NCBI RefSeq assembly: GCF_900108025.1
Contig: NZ_FNUS01000006.1
Span: forward strand, 124,001 to 188,000
Source of the DNA: Halpernia humi
GTDB taxonomy: Bacteria > Bacteroidota > Bacteroidia > Flavobacteriales > Weeksellaceae
Reading direction: 5' to 3'
Length of the DNA stretch: 64,000 nt
Position numbers and translations under genes: made by a program. Positions 1 through 6,855 of the stretch are shown in pieces (position 1 is the first letter of the stretch; every line of letters begins with the position of its first letter). The notes under the pieces are model-generated. The model worked only from the letters and a program-made list of their open reading frames with translations. It was not told where the DNA came from and did no database searches.

Positions 1-385
1 TTACAATATTTTGAACTTCATTAAATTCATGCTTCTGTTCTGTTGAAAGCGATTTACTGTCATTTACGAAATCAGGAATGCTTTGGTTTTTTAAATCGTT
101 TCTGAAAGATTTAGATTTCACTTTATCTATTGCTGCATTCCTTGCAATATTCAGCATCCAAGTGTAAAGACTGCCTTTGTTTTCGTCAAAAGAATTTATA
201 GAATTCCAGATTTTTACAAATACATCTTGCAAAACTTCATTGGTTTCTTCCTTATAAGTAAGCACTTTAATTATGATACCATATAAAGCACCGGAATAAT
301 TATCATAGAGATAATTAAATCCGTTTTCATCTCTGCTTTTTAGCATAGATACTAATTCTTCCGTTGAAATCTTCTGTTTATTCAA
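1..385 (-). CDS. ECF-type RNA polymerase sigma factor, partial (3' end outside window)
   Basis: The first ~128 residues of a sigma-70 family protein are encoded on the minus strand and run off the left edge. The translation shows a region-2 pattern: a YLYDNYSGALYG helix, then EVLQDVFVKIW, then the TWMLNIARNAAIDKVKSK stretch typical of region 2.3-2.4 of extracytoplasmic-function sigma factors. It would redirect RNA polymerase to a small regulon. The best start is a TTG at 385, giving a normal short N-terminus; the first in-frame ATG is at 346 and would remove 13 residues. The gene is divergent from the secreted msrB. No anti-sigma gene can be assessed because it would lie beyond the edge. The family is clear; the regulon is unknown. 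Confidence 0.85.
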   Translation of the reverse strand, partial: MNKQKISTEELVSMLKSRDENGFNYLYDNYSGALYGIIIKVLTYKEETNEVLQDVFVKIWNSINSFDENKGSLYTWMLNIARNAAIDKVKSKSFRNDLKNQSIPDFVNDSKSLSTEQKHEFNEVQNIV

Positions 386-401
386 AATATTTATTGCGGT
401 T

Positions 402-409
402 CAAATATA
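402..409 (-). promoter_or_regulatory. Candidate -7 element for the sigma factor gene
   Basis: On the minus strand this reads TATATTTG, an exact match to the Bacteroidota -7 consensus TAnnTTTG. It would place the transcript start about 10 nt before the TTG start at 385. No TTG is seen at the -33 position, so support is only partial. Confidence 0.3.
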
Positions 410-478
410 AATTAATTTTTTTTGAAAAAAATCTTTTTTTGCCATTTTTTCGTAAATATTTTTACTAAATCTTATTAA

Positions 479-1021
479 ATGAAACTAAACATACTAAAAA
501 CTGCGGCTGTAGTTCTTATAACTTCTTTACCTATTCAAAATTTTTCTGCCCAGAAAATACAAGAAGTAAACGGTAGAAAGTTAATAAATCCTTTTTATTC
601 CCGCACAGATACTTCAATATTACATGTAACAGATGCACAGTGGAAAAAAGTCTTAAATAAAAATCTGTACGCCGTTGCCAGAAAAAATAATACAGAAATG
701 GCATATACTGGTAAGTATAATGATTTCGATGGTATTGGCACCTATTATTGTGCGGTTTGTGGAAATGCTTTATTCAAATCTGATGCAAAATTTTCTTCCA
801 CGTGTGGATGGCCAAGTTTTTTTGAAACTATTCGTCCGAAGTCTGTTGTTTACAAAAAAGATTATTCTTTGGGAATGCTAAGAACGGAAGTAAGATGTGG
901 CAGATGCGATGCGCATTTAGGGCATTTGTTTGATGATGGCCCAACGGCCAATAAAAAAAGATATTGCATGAATTCTATTTCTTTAGAATTTGTGCCTGAT
1001 AAAAAAATTGAAAAAAAATAA
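479..1021 (+). CDS. msrB: Peptide-methionine (R)-S-oxide reductase, secreted MsrB
   Basis: A 180-residue MsrB that reduces methionine-R-sulfoxide in proteins. Residues 1-25 form a signal peptide ending SAQ, so the enzyme should work in the periplasm or on the outer surface. Two zinc CxxC pairs are visible (CAVC near 91-94, CGRC near 140-143). The CGWPSF motif carries the expected resolving Cys near 109, and RYCMNS carries the catalytic Cys near 163. All key residues are present, and the length equals one MsrB domain plus the signal peptide. The start is the ATG at 479, which alone yields the signal peptide. It is followed by a fasciclin-domain gene on the same strand after 77 nt. Divergent placement from an ECF sigma gene suggests, but does not prove, an envelope-stress role. 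Confidence 0.93.
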   Translation: MKLNILKTAAVVLITSLPIQNFSAQKIQEVNGRKLINPFYSRTDTSILHVTDAQWKKVLNKNLYAVARKNNTEMAYTGKYNDFDGIGTYYCAVCGNALFKSDAKFSSTCGWPSFFETIRPKSVVYKKDYSLGMLRTEVRCGRCDAHLGHLFDDGPTANKKRYCMNSISLEFVPDKKIEKK

Positions 1022-1098
1022 ATCTAAAAAAAACTTTACGTCGTAATTTATAACAACACAAATTAACAATATATTTTATCAACTTAATTTAAATTATT

Positions 1099-1674
1099 AT
1101 GAACTATTTAAAAATCACAACCGCAGCATTAGCATTAACAATGACTCTCGGTTTTGGAAATCAACTTTCTGCGCAGAACATGATGCAAAAAGAAAAAACA
1201 GTAATGGTGGGCGGTGCAGCAATGTATCCTACAAAAAACATTATTGAAAACGCAGTAAACTCTAAAGATCACACCACACTAGTTGCTGCTGTAAAAGCCG
1301 CAGGTTTGGTAGAAACTTTAGAAAGTAAAGGGCCATTCACAGTTTTTGCGCCAACAAATGAGGCTTTCGCAAAATTGCCAAAAGGAACTGTAGAAACAGT
1401 TTTGAAACCAGAAAACAAAGCACTTCTTACTTCAATTCTTACTTACCATGTAGTCCCAGGAAGAATTTCTTCTAAAGAATTAGCCGCTTGGATTAAAAAA
1501 GGAAACGGTAAATACGTCGCTAAAACTGTGCAAGGTGAAGATTTAACATTTTGGATGAAAGGAAAAAACATTTACGTTTCTGATATGAAAGGGAACAAAG
1601 CAAAAGTTACCATTGCAGATGTTAACCAATCTAATGGTGTGATACACGTGATTGACACCGTGTTGATGCCATAG
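1099..1674 (+). CDS. Secreted fasciclin (FAS1) domain protein
   Basis: A 191-residue protein with a signal peptide (residues 1-26, ending LSAQ) and a single FAS1/beta-Ig-h3 domain. The H1 motif TVFAPTNEAF lies near residue 80 and the H2-like VNQSNGVIHVIDTVL at the C-terminus. The YHVVPG segment in the middle is also typical. FAS1 proteins act in cell-surface adhesion or matrix binding; the ligand here is unknown. The C-terminus ends two residues after the FAS1 core, with no sorting domain or membrane anchor, so the product is probably soluble in the periplasm or exported. A strong hairpin terminator follows 30 nt after the stop. Confidence 0.9.
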   Translation: MNYLKITTAALALTMTLGFGNQLSAQNMMQKEKTVMVGGAAMYPTKNIIENAVNSKDHTTLVAAVKAAGLVETLESKGPFTVFAPTNEAFAKLPKGTVETVLKPENKALLTSILTYHVVPGRISSKELAAWIKKGNGKYVAKTVQGEDLTFWMKGKNIYVSDMKGNKAKVTIADVNQSNGVIHVIDTVLMP

Positions 1675-1704
1675 TTTTCATAGTTTTTTAATGTTATGTG
1701 AAGG

Positions 1705-1739
1705 TGCCGCTCTTAGAAATAAGTGCGGCATTTTTTTTT
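1705..1739 (+). terminator. Rho-independent terminator after the fasciclin gene
   Basis: TGCCGC pairs with GCGGCA, then after one T-T mismatch CTTA pairs with TAAG around a GAAA loop. Nine Ts follow directly. The T-run ends two bases before the stop codon of the opposing GNAT gene, so the element separates convergent genes. Confidence 0.85.
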
Positions 1740-1740
1740 G

Positions 1741-2232
1741 TTAAATTATAAATTCCATTAAAAAATCATCCATCACAAAACCGCCGCCAATATCAAAAAC
1801 ACCTTCTTCATACGTTGAAAAACCTTGGGATTTGTAGAAATTAATGGCAGGATTTTCTTTGTTCACATTTAAAATAATGCGTTTGTTGCCAAATTTTTCA
1901 ACCTCATTTTTCAAAAAATTTAAAGCATGTTTTCCGAAACCTTTGCCTTTGGTTTCCTTTAAAAGATAGATGCGATGCAGTTTTGTGCTGCCTTCTTCAT
2001 AATTATTTTCAAAACCCATTATGCCAACCGTTTTTTCTTTTTCTCTCATAAAATAATAGTGGTAATTCGGATTTTGAAATTGAGATTTTATTTCCTTTTC
2101 AGAATACATCAAATCTAGCATATAATCAATCTGTTCGCTAGAAATTATTCCTTTGTAATTGGCGCGCCAAGAAGTTTCTGCTATTTCACGGATTAATGGA
2201 ATTTCGCTTTCAGTGGCTTTCTCTATGGTCAT
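1741..2232 (-). CDS. GNAT family N-acetyltransferase
   Basis: A 163-residue acetyl-CoA-dependent N-acetyltransferase. The acetyl-CoA-binding motif A is visible as KETKGKGFGKHALNFL, with the R/Q-x-x-G-x-G/A spacing. It is followed by the motif B-like NPAINFYKSQGF. The start was set at the ATG at 2232 (MTIEKATES). An upstream in-frame ATG at 2259 would add nine residues made entirely of the intergenic repeat, which is unlikely to be genuine coding sequence. The substrate cannot be told from sequence. The gene converges on the fasciclin gene, and its 5' side abuts the 79-bp repeat array, leaving about 20 nt of unique leader. Confidence 0.88.
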   Translation of the reverse strand: MTIEKATESEIPLIREIAETSWRANYKGIISSEQIDYMLDLMYSEKEIKSQFQNPNYHYYFMREKEKTVGIMGFENNYEEGSTKLHRIYLLKETKGKGFGKHALNFLKNEVEKFGNKRIILNVNKENPAINFYKSQGFSTYEEGVFDIGGGFVMDDFLMEFII

Positions 2233-2725
2233 AAATATTCTTTGGAGGTTTAAACGCAAAGGCGCGATTTTTTGATTATTTTTAGCAATAAGGGCACAAG
2301 TTTAATATTGGTTATAAATCTGTTTTATTTAAACGCAAAGGCGCGATTTTTTGATTATTTTTAGCAATAAGGGCACAAGTTTAATATTGGTTATAAATCT
2401 GTTTTATTTAAACGCAAAGGCGCAATTTTCTGATTATTTTGGGGAACGAAGGCGCAAGGTTAATATTAGTTATATAAACGCAAAGGCGCAAGTTTTTGAT
2501 TATTTTTAGCAATAAGGGCACAAGTTTAATATTGGTTATAAATCTGTTTCATTTAAACGCAAAGGCGCAATTTTCTGATTATTTTTAGCAATAAAGGCGC
2601 AAGGTTAATATTAATTATAAATCTGTTTCATTTAAACGCAAAGGCGCAAGTTTTTAAATTTAGACTAATATTTACCTTGCGCCTTAAAATATTTTCAATT
2701 TGATAATTTTTTTGCGTCCTTGCGA

Positions 2726-2767
2726 TTAAATTTTTAGCATTTCTGCTTTAATTTTTTCTTGCAATCC
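2726..2767 (-). pseudogene. Duplicated 3' tail of dapA (13 codons plus stop)
   Basis: On the minus strand these 42 bases repeat the last 13 codons and stop of dapA (GLQEKIKAEMLKI) with no change. The fragment breaks off at 2768, where the sequence joins repeat DNA (GCAAATTTTTGATT). It is a by-product of the 201-bp tandem duplication, not an expressed gene: no start or upstream coding sequence is attached. Confidence 0.85.
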
Positions 2768-2841
2768 GCAAATTTTTGATTATTTTTAGCAATAAAGGCG
2801 CAAGGTTAATATTAATTATAAATCTGTTTCATTTAAATGCA

Positions 2842-2886
2842 AAGGCGCAAGTTTTTAAATTTAGACTAATATTTACCTTGCGCCTT
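2842..2886. repeat. Inverted repeat downstream of dapA
   Basis: AAGGCGCAAG at 2842-2851 pairs perfectly with CTTGCGCCTT at 2877-2886 across a 25-nt loop. A second identical copy lies at 2641-2685. No T-run follows on the dapA transcript side, so it is a possible mRNA-end stabiliser or a mobile-repeat arm rather than a classic terminator. Confidence 0.6.
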
Positions 2887-2927
2887 AAAATATTTTCAAT
2901 TTGATAATTTTTTTTGCGTCCTTGCGA

Positions 2928-3800
2928 TTAAATTTTTAGCATTTCTGCTTTAATTTTTTCTTGCAATCCTTCAGATGCTTTTACCAAAGGCAATCTCAAA
3001 TTATTTTTAACCAAGCCTTTTTCTGCTAAAATCGTTTTCACGCCACACGGGTTTCCTTCGGCGAAAATCAAACGTGTAATTTCAACCAAGGAATTATGGA
3101 TTTTGTAGGCTTCATCTACTTTTCTTTCAAACGCCAATTGTATCATGGTAGAAAATTCTTTAGGGTAAGCCTGCCCAATAACTGAAATTACGCCATTTCC
3201 GCCCGCCAAAGTGGTCGGAAGTGCCAATTCATCATCGCCAGAAACCAACTGAAATTTTTCATTTTTTTGTCTCAAAATATCAAAATATTGCAAAATATTT
3301 GGTGCCGCTTCTTTTATCATAATCAAATTAGGAAAATCATTCGCCAAACGTAAAGTTGTTGAAGCTTCCACATTTTGCCCAGTTCTTCCTGGCACGTTGT
3401 AAATAATAATATTTTTTCCGGTACTTGCGAGCATAGCATAATGTTGATATAGACCTTCCTGATTGGGTTTGTTGTAATATGGAGATACAGAAAGCACGGC
3501 TTCAAAGGCAGATAAATCTGTGTTTTCTATTTGGCGTTTTATTTCCATTGTATTATTGCCGCCAATGCCTAAAACTAAAGGAATTCTTTTATCATTAATT
3601 TTAATAATGTGTTCAACTACGGCCTTTTTTTCTTCAGAATTCAAAGTTGCCGCTTCTGCGGTTGTTCCCAAAGCCACCAAATAATTGGTGCCGTTTTCAA
3701 TATTGTAATTGATTAGTTTGGTTAATGAATCAAAATCTACTGATAAATCTTCGTTAAATGGCGTTACAAGCGCAACACCTACACCTTTTAAAGTATTCAT
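2928..3800 (-). CDS. dapA: 4-hydroxy-tetrahydrodipicolinate synthase
   Basis: A 290-residue cytoplasmic TIM-barrel enzyme condensing pyruvate with aspartate semialdehyde, the first committed step to lysine and meso-diaminopimelate for peptidoglycan. Visible landmarks are GTTAEAATL near 45-53 (usually GTTGE-T), the YYNKPNQEGLYQHY segment near 108-121, catalytic Tyr in YNVPGRT near 134, and the Schiff-base Lys in MIKEAAPN at 163. SGDDELALP and GGNGVISV follow. Length is normal for the family. The start is the ATG at 3800, 118 nt from the divergent acyltransferase. The 3' end is duplicated about 200 bp downstream in the repeat array. The Ala at the fourth position of the GTT(G)E motif is unusual relative to the E. 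coli enzyme. Confidence 0.96.
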   Translation of the reverse strand: MNTLKGVGVALVTPFNEDLSVDFDSLTKLINYNIENGTNYLVALGTTAEAATLNSEEKKAVVEHIIKINDKRIPLVLGIGGNNTMEIKRQIENTDLSAFEAVLSVSPYYNKPNQEGLYQHYAMLASTGKNIIIYNVPGRTGQNVEASTTLRLANDFPNLIMIKEAAPNILQYFDILRQKNEKFQLVSGDDELALPTTLAGGNGVISVIGQAYPKEFSTMIQLAFERKVDEAYKIHNSLVEITRLIFAEGNPCGVKTILAEKGLVKNNLRLPLVKASEGLQEKIKAEMLKI

Positions 3801-3819
3801 TTTATTTAAAAATTTTGCT

Positions 3820-3827
3820 CAAAATTA
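3820..3827 (-). promoter_or_regulatory. Candidate -7 element for dapA
   Basis: Read on the minus strand this is TAATTTTG, matching TAnnTTTG, 19 nt upstream of the dapA ATG at 3800. No -33 TTG is found at the right distance. Confidence 0.3.
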
Positions 3828-3894
3828 GTGATTTTTTTAGTTTAAAATTCACTGTAAACGGAAATAATTAATAAGATGAAAAAAGTAATTTTTA

Positions 3895-3902
3895 TATATT
3901 TG
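3895..3902 (+). promoter_or_regulatory. Candidate -7 element for the acyltransferase gene
   Basis: TATATTTG, an exact TAnnTTTG match, lies 16 nt before the TTG start at 3919. The -33 TTG is missing, so confidence is limited. Confidence 0.35.
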
Positions 3903-3918
3903 TTTAAATAATTATCTT

Positions 3919-4968
3919 TTGAATCGTATTCTTCCTAATCTCAATCCACTGCGATTTTTTTTGGCTTTGCTAGTAGTTCTTTTTCATGTACCTAAATTTG
4001 CTGAAAATAGAGGTGTTCCTTTTTATTATGATGCCGCTTTTTTTCAAAAGGGAACAGAAGCGGTTTATCTTTTTTTTTCTTTGAGTGGCTTTTTAATCAT
4101 TAGAAATCTTTATGACGAAAGAGTAAACAAGGGAAAAATTGTTTTGAAAAATTTTTATATGCGCCGTATTTTAAGAATTTTTCCGCTCTACTATTTGGTT
4201 TTTATTGTTGGTTTGTTATACTATCAGTTTATTTTGCCGCATTTAGGGTATGATTTTAAATCAGATTACCCTTTGTTTAATGCCATTGCATTGGGCATTT
4301 TTTTCTTACCAAATATCTTGGCTGCTATTTATCATCCAGGTGGGATTTTAGAAATATTATGGTCTATTGGTATTGAAGAACAATTTTACCTTTTTATTGC
4401 GCCTTTATTCTTATGGTTTAAAAATATAAGGAAAATATTAATCGTTTTTTCGATTTTGTATGGCTTCGTTTTTTTTAGCAATATCTTTCCTTTTCTGCAA
4501 GCGTTTAGCATGGTGTTTTTTTTCTTTACCATTAGTGGTCTCATTTCAATTTTATCGGATAAGATTATACTTCCAAAATTTGTAAAATATCTGCTTTCTA
4601 TCCTCTTAATTCTTTATTTCACTACAAATTGGTTTGTCTTTAGAAATGATATTGTTTATGATCTTTACAGCAGTATTTTATTCGCGTTCTTCTTGCATAG
4701 CATTAGTGTAAAACCGTTATTTATAATCCGAAATAGACAGTTGAATTATTTAGGGAAAATTTCTTACGGTATTTATATGTATCATGCAATAGCGATACAA
4801 ATCGTATTCTTTTTTATTTTAAAAATACATTTTAATTCTTTTCCATCGCCAGCTATTTATATTTTTACATACTTGCTTAGCGTTATATTTTTAACTTTAT
4901 TATTGGCGGGTTTTTCTTACGAATATTACGAAAAGTATTTTCTTAAACTCAAAAATAACTTCAGATAG
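3919..4968 (+). CDS. Acyltransferase 3 family membrane protein (OafA-like)
   Basis: A 349-residue integral membrane protein with about ten hydrophobic helices, matching the acyltransferase-3 family that O-acetylates surface sugars or other envelope molecules. The catalytic-type His lies in VLFHVPKF near residue 23. SLSGFLIIRNLYDER (near 55-70) and SIGIEEQFYLF (near 150) are the other two signature blocks. The first codon is TTG at 3919; no ATG exists until well inside the conserved block, so TTG is the only sensible start. The gene stands alone, divergent from dapA. The acceptor molecule is unknown; surface polysaccharide modification is an inference from the family. Confidence 0.88.
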   Translation: MNRILPNLNPLRFFLALLVVLFHVPKFAENRGVPFYYDAAFFQKGTEAVYLFFSLSGFLIIRNLYDERVNKGKIVLKNFYMRRILRIFPLYYLVFIVGLLYYQFILPHLGYDFKSDYPLFNAIALGIFFLPNILAAIYHPGGILEILWSIGIEEQFYLFIAPLFLWFKNIRKILIVFSILYGFVFFSNIFPFLQAFSMVFFFFTISGLISILSDKIILPKFVKYLLSILLILYFTTNWFVFRNDIVYDLYSSILFAFFLHSISVKPLFIIRNRQLNYLGKISYGIYMYHAIAIQIVFFFILKIHFNSFPSPAIYIFTYLLSVIFLTLLLAGFSYEYYEKYFLKLKNNFR

Positions 4969-5109
4969 AAGCCGAGTTTTAATGAATTTTAAACAATCAA
5001 AACTTCTGCAAAGTATATTTCTCGCTTTTTTATAAATTTTGCAAAGTAGCAACTGAAAAAATAGGTTTTCATTAATTAAAGATTTCGGTGTTATTTGTTG
5101 AACTTATTT

Positions 5110-5117
5110 TATATTTG
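5110..5117 (+). promoter_or_regulatory. Candidate -7 element for the 5'-nucleotidase pair
   Basis: TATATTTG matches TAnnTTTG and sits 21 nt before the ATG at 5139. TTG triplets occur at 5095-5100 but are closer than the usual -33 spacing. The element lies inside the stretch an upstream GTG start would make coding, which argues against that start. Confidence 0.4.
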
Positions 5118-5138
5118 CTTCAAAATTTATTTCAAAAT

Positions 5139-5885
5139 ATGAAGTCTAAAATTTTTCTGATCGTATTTTCGTCCCTTCTTTTATTCTCGTGCAGAGCGAA
5201 AATAGGAGTGGCAAAGGTTCACACAGAAAGCAATCACATTATTTCGTCAGAGTTAAAAGATGATCCAGCGTTTGATGCTGTGATTGCGCCATACAAAAAG
5301 AAATTAGCAGCAACCATGAATGCCGTAATTTCTCATACAAAAGTGGATCTTACAAAGAATGGAGAAAATAGTAATTTGGGAAATCTTTTGGCAGATTATA
5401 CCTTTGAAGGTGCGGCCGAGTGGGCAAAAAAAAATAATAAACCTGCGGTGGATGCTGCTGTAATAAATATTGGAGGAATACGTTCTACAATTGGCAAGGG
5501 CAATATTTTACTTCGCCATGTTTTTGAAGTGATGCCTTTTGAAAATGAAGTAGTAATCATGAAACTGAAAGGTTCGGATTTGCAAGGCTTGTTTGATTAT
5601 TATGCGAAAACACAAAAAAACAATCCAGTTTCGCATCTTTTTATAGAAACAGAAGCGGGCAAAATTACGAAGGAGAGCATTAATGGAGAAAAAATAGATC
5701 CCAGCAAAGACTATTATATTGCAACTTCAGATTATTTAGCTTTTGGAGGCGATAATATGGTTTTTTTTAAAAAAGGAGAGATGATTTCGACCGGCATTAA
5801 ATTACGGGATTTATTTGTAGAAAAATTTAAAGAAAATCCTGAAGTTTCTGCTCCAGAAGATGTAAGAGTTAGTTTTAAAAAATAA
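5139..5885 (+). CDS. 5'-nucleotidase C-terminal (substrate-binding) domain lipoprotein
   Basis: A 248-residue protein corresponding only to the C-terminal half of UshA/NutA-type 5'-nucleotidases. The ATG at 5139 gives a lipoprotein signal (MKSKIFLIV...LLLFSC, lipid-modified Cys18). A GTG at 5088 in the same frame would bury that signal behind 17 extra residues and is rejected. Family blocks are VINIGGIRSTI, the RHVFEVMPFENEVV segment and SDYLAFGGDNMVFF, which form the nucleotide-binding domain. The catalytic metallophosphatase half is the next gene, 14 nt downstream, so the two probably form a heteromeric periplasmic nucleotidase that liberates nucleosides and phosphate. The lipid anchor could hold the partner at a membrane. 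Joint function is inferred from family and adjacency. Confidence 0.9.
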   Translation: MKSKIFLIVFSSLLLFSCRAKIGVAKVHTESNHIISSELKDDPAFDAVIAPYKKKLAATMNAVISHTKVDLTKNGENSNLGNLLADYTFEGAAEWAKKNNKPAVDAAVINIGGIRSTIGKGNILLRHVFEVMPFENEVVIMKLKGSDLQGLFDYYAKTQKNNPVSHLFIETEAGKITKESINGEKIDPSKDYYIATSDYLAFGGDNMVFFKKGEMISTGIKLRDLFVEKFKENPEVSAPEDVRVSFKK

Positions 5886-5899
5886 AAAAGTAGAAGGTA

Positions 5900-6850
5900 A
5901 TGAATAGAAAAACTTTTATTAAAACCATTTCTGGCGGAACTTTAGTTGCGGCTTTAGCACCTAATATTTTGATGGCGCAAAATCCAACTTTTTTAAATAA
6001 AAAAACACTGCGTAAACTCACGATTTTGCACACCAATGATCAACACAGCAGAATTGAGCCCTTCGATGCATCTTATACCAAGAACCCAAACCAAGGCGGT
6101 TTTGCAAGACGTGCAAGTTTAATAGAAAGCATTAGAAATAAAGAAAGCAACGTACTTTTGGTAGATTCTGGCGATACGTTTCAAGGAACGCCTTATTTTA
6201 ATTTTTTCGGGGGCGAATTAGAATTTCGATTAATGAGCATGATGGGATACGAAGCCTCAACTTTGGGAAATCATGATTTTGATAATGGCTTGGAAGGTTT
6301 CCTGAAAGTACAACCTAATGCAAAATTTCCGTTTATTTGCTCTAATTATGATTTTAAAAACACTATTTTAGACGGGCAAACAATTCCGTACAAAATTTTA
6401 GACAAAAAGGGTATAAAAGTTGGCTTGTTTGGGCTTGGTGTAGAATTGGAAGGTTTAGTCGGCAAAAAAAATTATGGCGAAACCAAATATTTGGATCCAG
6501 TTGAAATTTCTAATCATTACGCAGATTTTTTAAAAAATGAAAAAAAATGTGATTTGGTAATTTGCCTTTCACATATTGGCTACGAATATGAAAATGATGC
6601 GAAGAAAATTTGTGATAAAAAATTAGTTGCGCAAACCGAAAATATAGATTTAATTTTAGGCGGGCATACGCACACTTTTTTTAAAGAGCCAGAAGTTTTT
6701 AAAAATAAAAATGATAAAAATGTGCTGGTAAATCAAGTAGGATGGGCGGGTTTGCTTTTAGGACGATTAGATTATTACTTTGATGATAATAGAAAAATAC
6801 AAAATATCGCGTGGAATAATCAGGTGATAGACGAACATATTTTGGTATAA
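5900..6850 (+). CDS. 5'-nucleotidase/UshA-type metallophosphatase, catalytic domain only
   Basis: A 316-residue calcineurin-like phosphoesterase holding the catalytic half of a 5'-nucleotidase. Metal-binding motifs are in order: ILHTNDQHSR near 42-51, DSGDTFQGTPYF near 90-101, TLGNHDFDNG near 121-130, CLSHIGYEYE near 215 and GGHTHTFF near 253. The N-terminus (MNRKTFIKTISGG, then a hydrophobic stretch) looks like a Tat-type signal with an RK rather than RR pair, so export of a folded metalloprotein is plausible. It lacks the C-terminal substrate-binding domain, which the preceding lipoprotein gene encodes separately. The porZ gene starts 5 nt after its stop, suggesting co-transcription. Confidence 0.92.
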   Translation: MNRKTFIKTISGGTLVAALAPNILMAQNPTFLNKKTLRKLTILHTNDQHSRIEPFDASYTKNPNQGGFARRASLIESIRNKESNVLLVDSGDTFQGTPYFNFFGGELEFRLMSMMGYEASTLGNHDFDNGLEGFLKVQPNAKFPFICSNYDFKNTILDGQTIPYKILDKKGIKVGLFGLGVELEGLVGKKNYGETKYLDPVEISNHYADFLKNEKKCDLVICLSHIGYEYENDAKKICDKKLVAQTENIDLILGGHTHTFFKEPEVFKNKNDKNVLVNQVGWAGLLLGRLDYYFDDNRKIQNIAWNNQVIDEHILV

Positions 6851-6855
6851 TATTT

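Larger units (their letters stand above)
2252..2968. repeat. Intergenic 79-bp repeat array with an embedded ~201-bp tandem duplication
   Basis: Units starting AAACGCAAAGGCGC begin at 2252, 2331, 2410, 2476, 2555 and 2634, with a variant AAATGC unit at 2835. Spacing is 79 bp except for one 66-bp unit (2410-2475). The first two units are identical. Units contain an AAGGCGCAAG core, and the reverse complement CTTGCGCCTT recurs at 2676-2685 and 2877-2886, so hairpins can form. The segment 2567-2767 is repeated at 2768-2968 almost without change (one extra T, one C/T difference). The right-hand copy contains the true 3' end of dapA. This fills the ~690 bp between the GNAT gene and dapA; no gene is seen here. 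Confidence 0.9.

Noticed and set aside
2252-2968. Possible CRISPR array
   Set aside because: The period is 79 bp but the whole unit is conserved, not just a repeat with unique spacers, and no cas genes are present.
5088-5138. GTG start for the nucleotidase lipoprotein
   Set aside because: It would put 17 residues before a complete lipoprotein signal and would cover the promoter-like TATATTTG.
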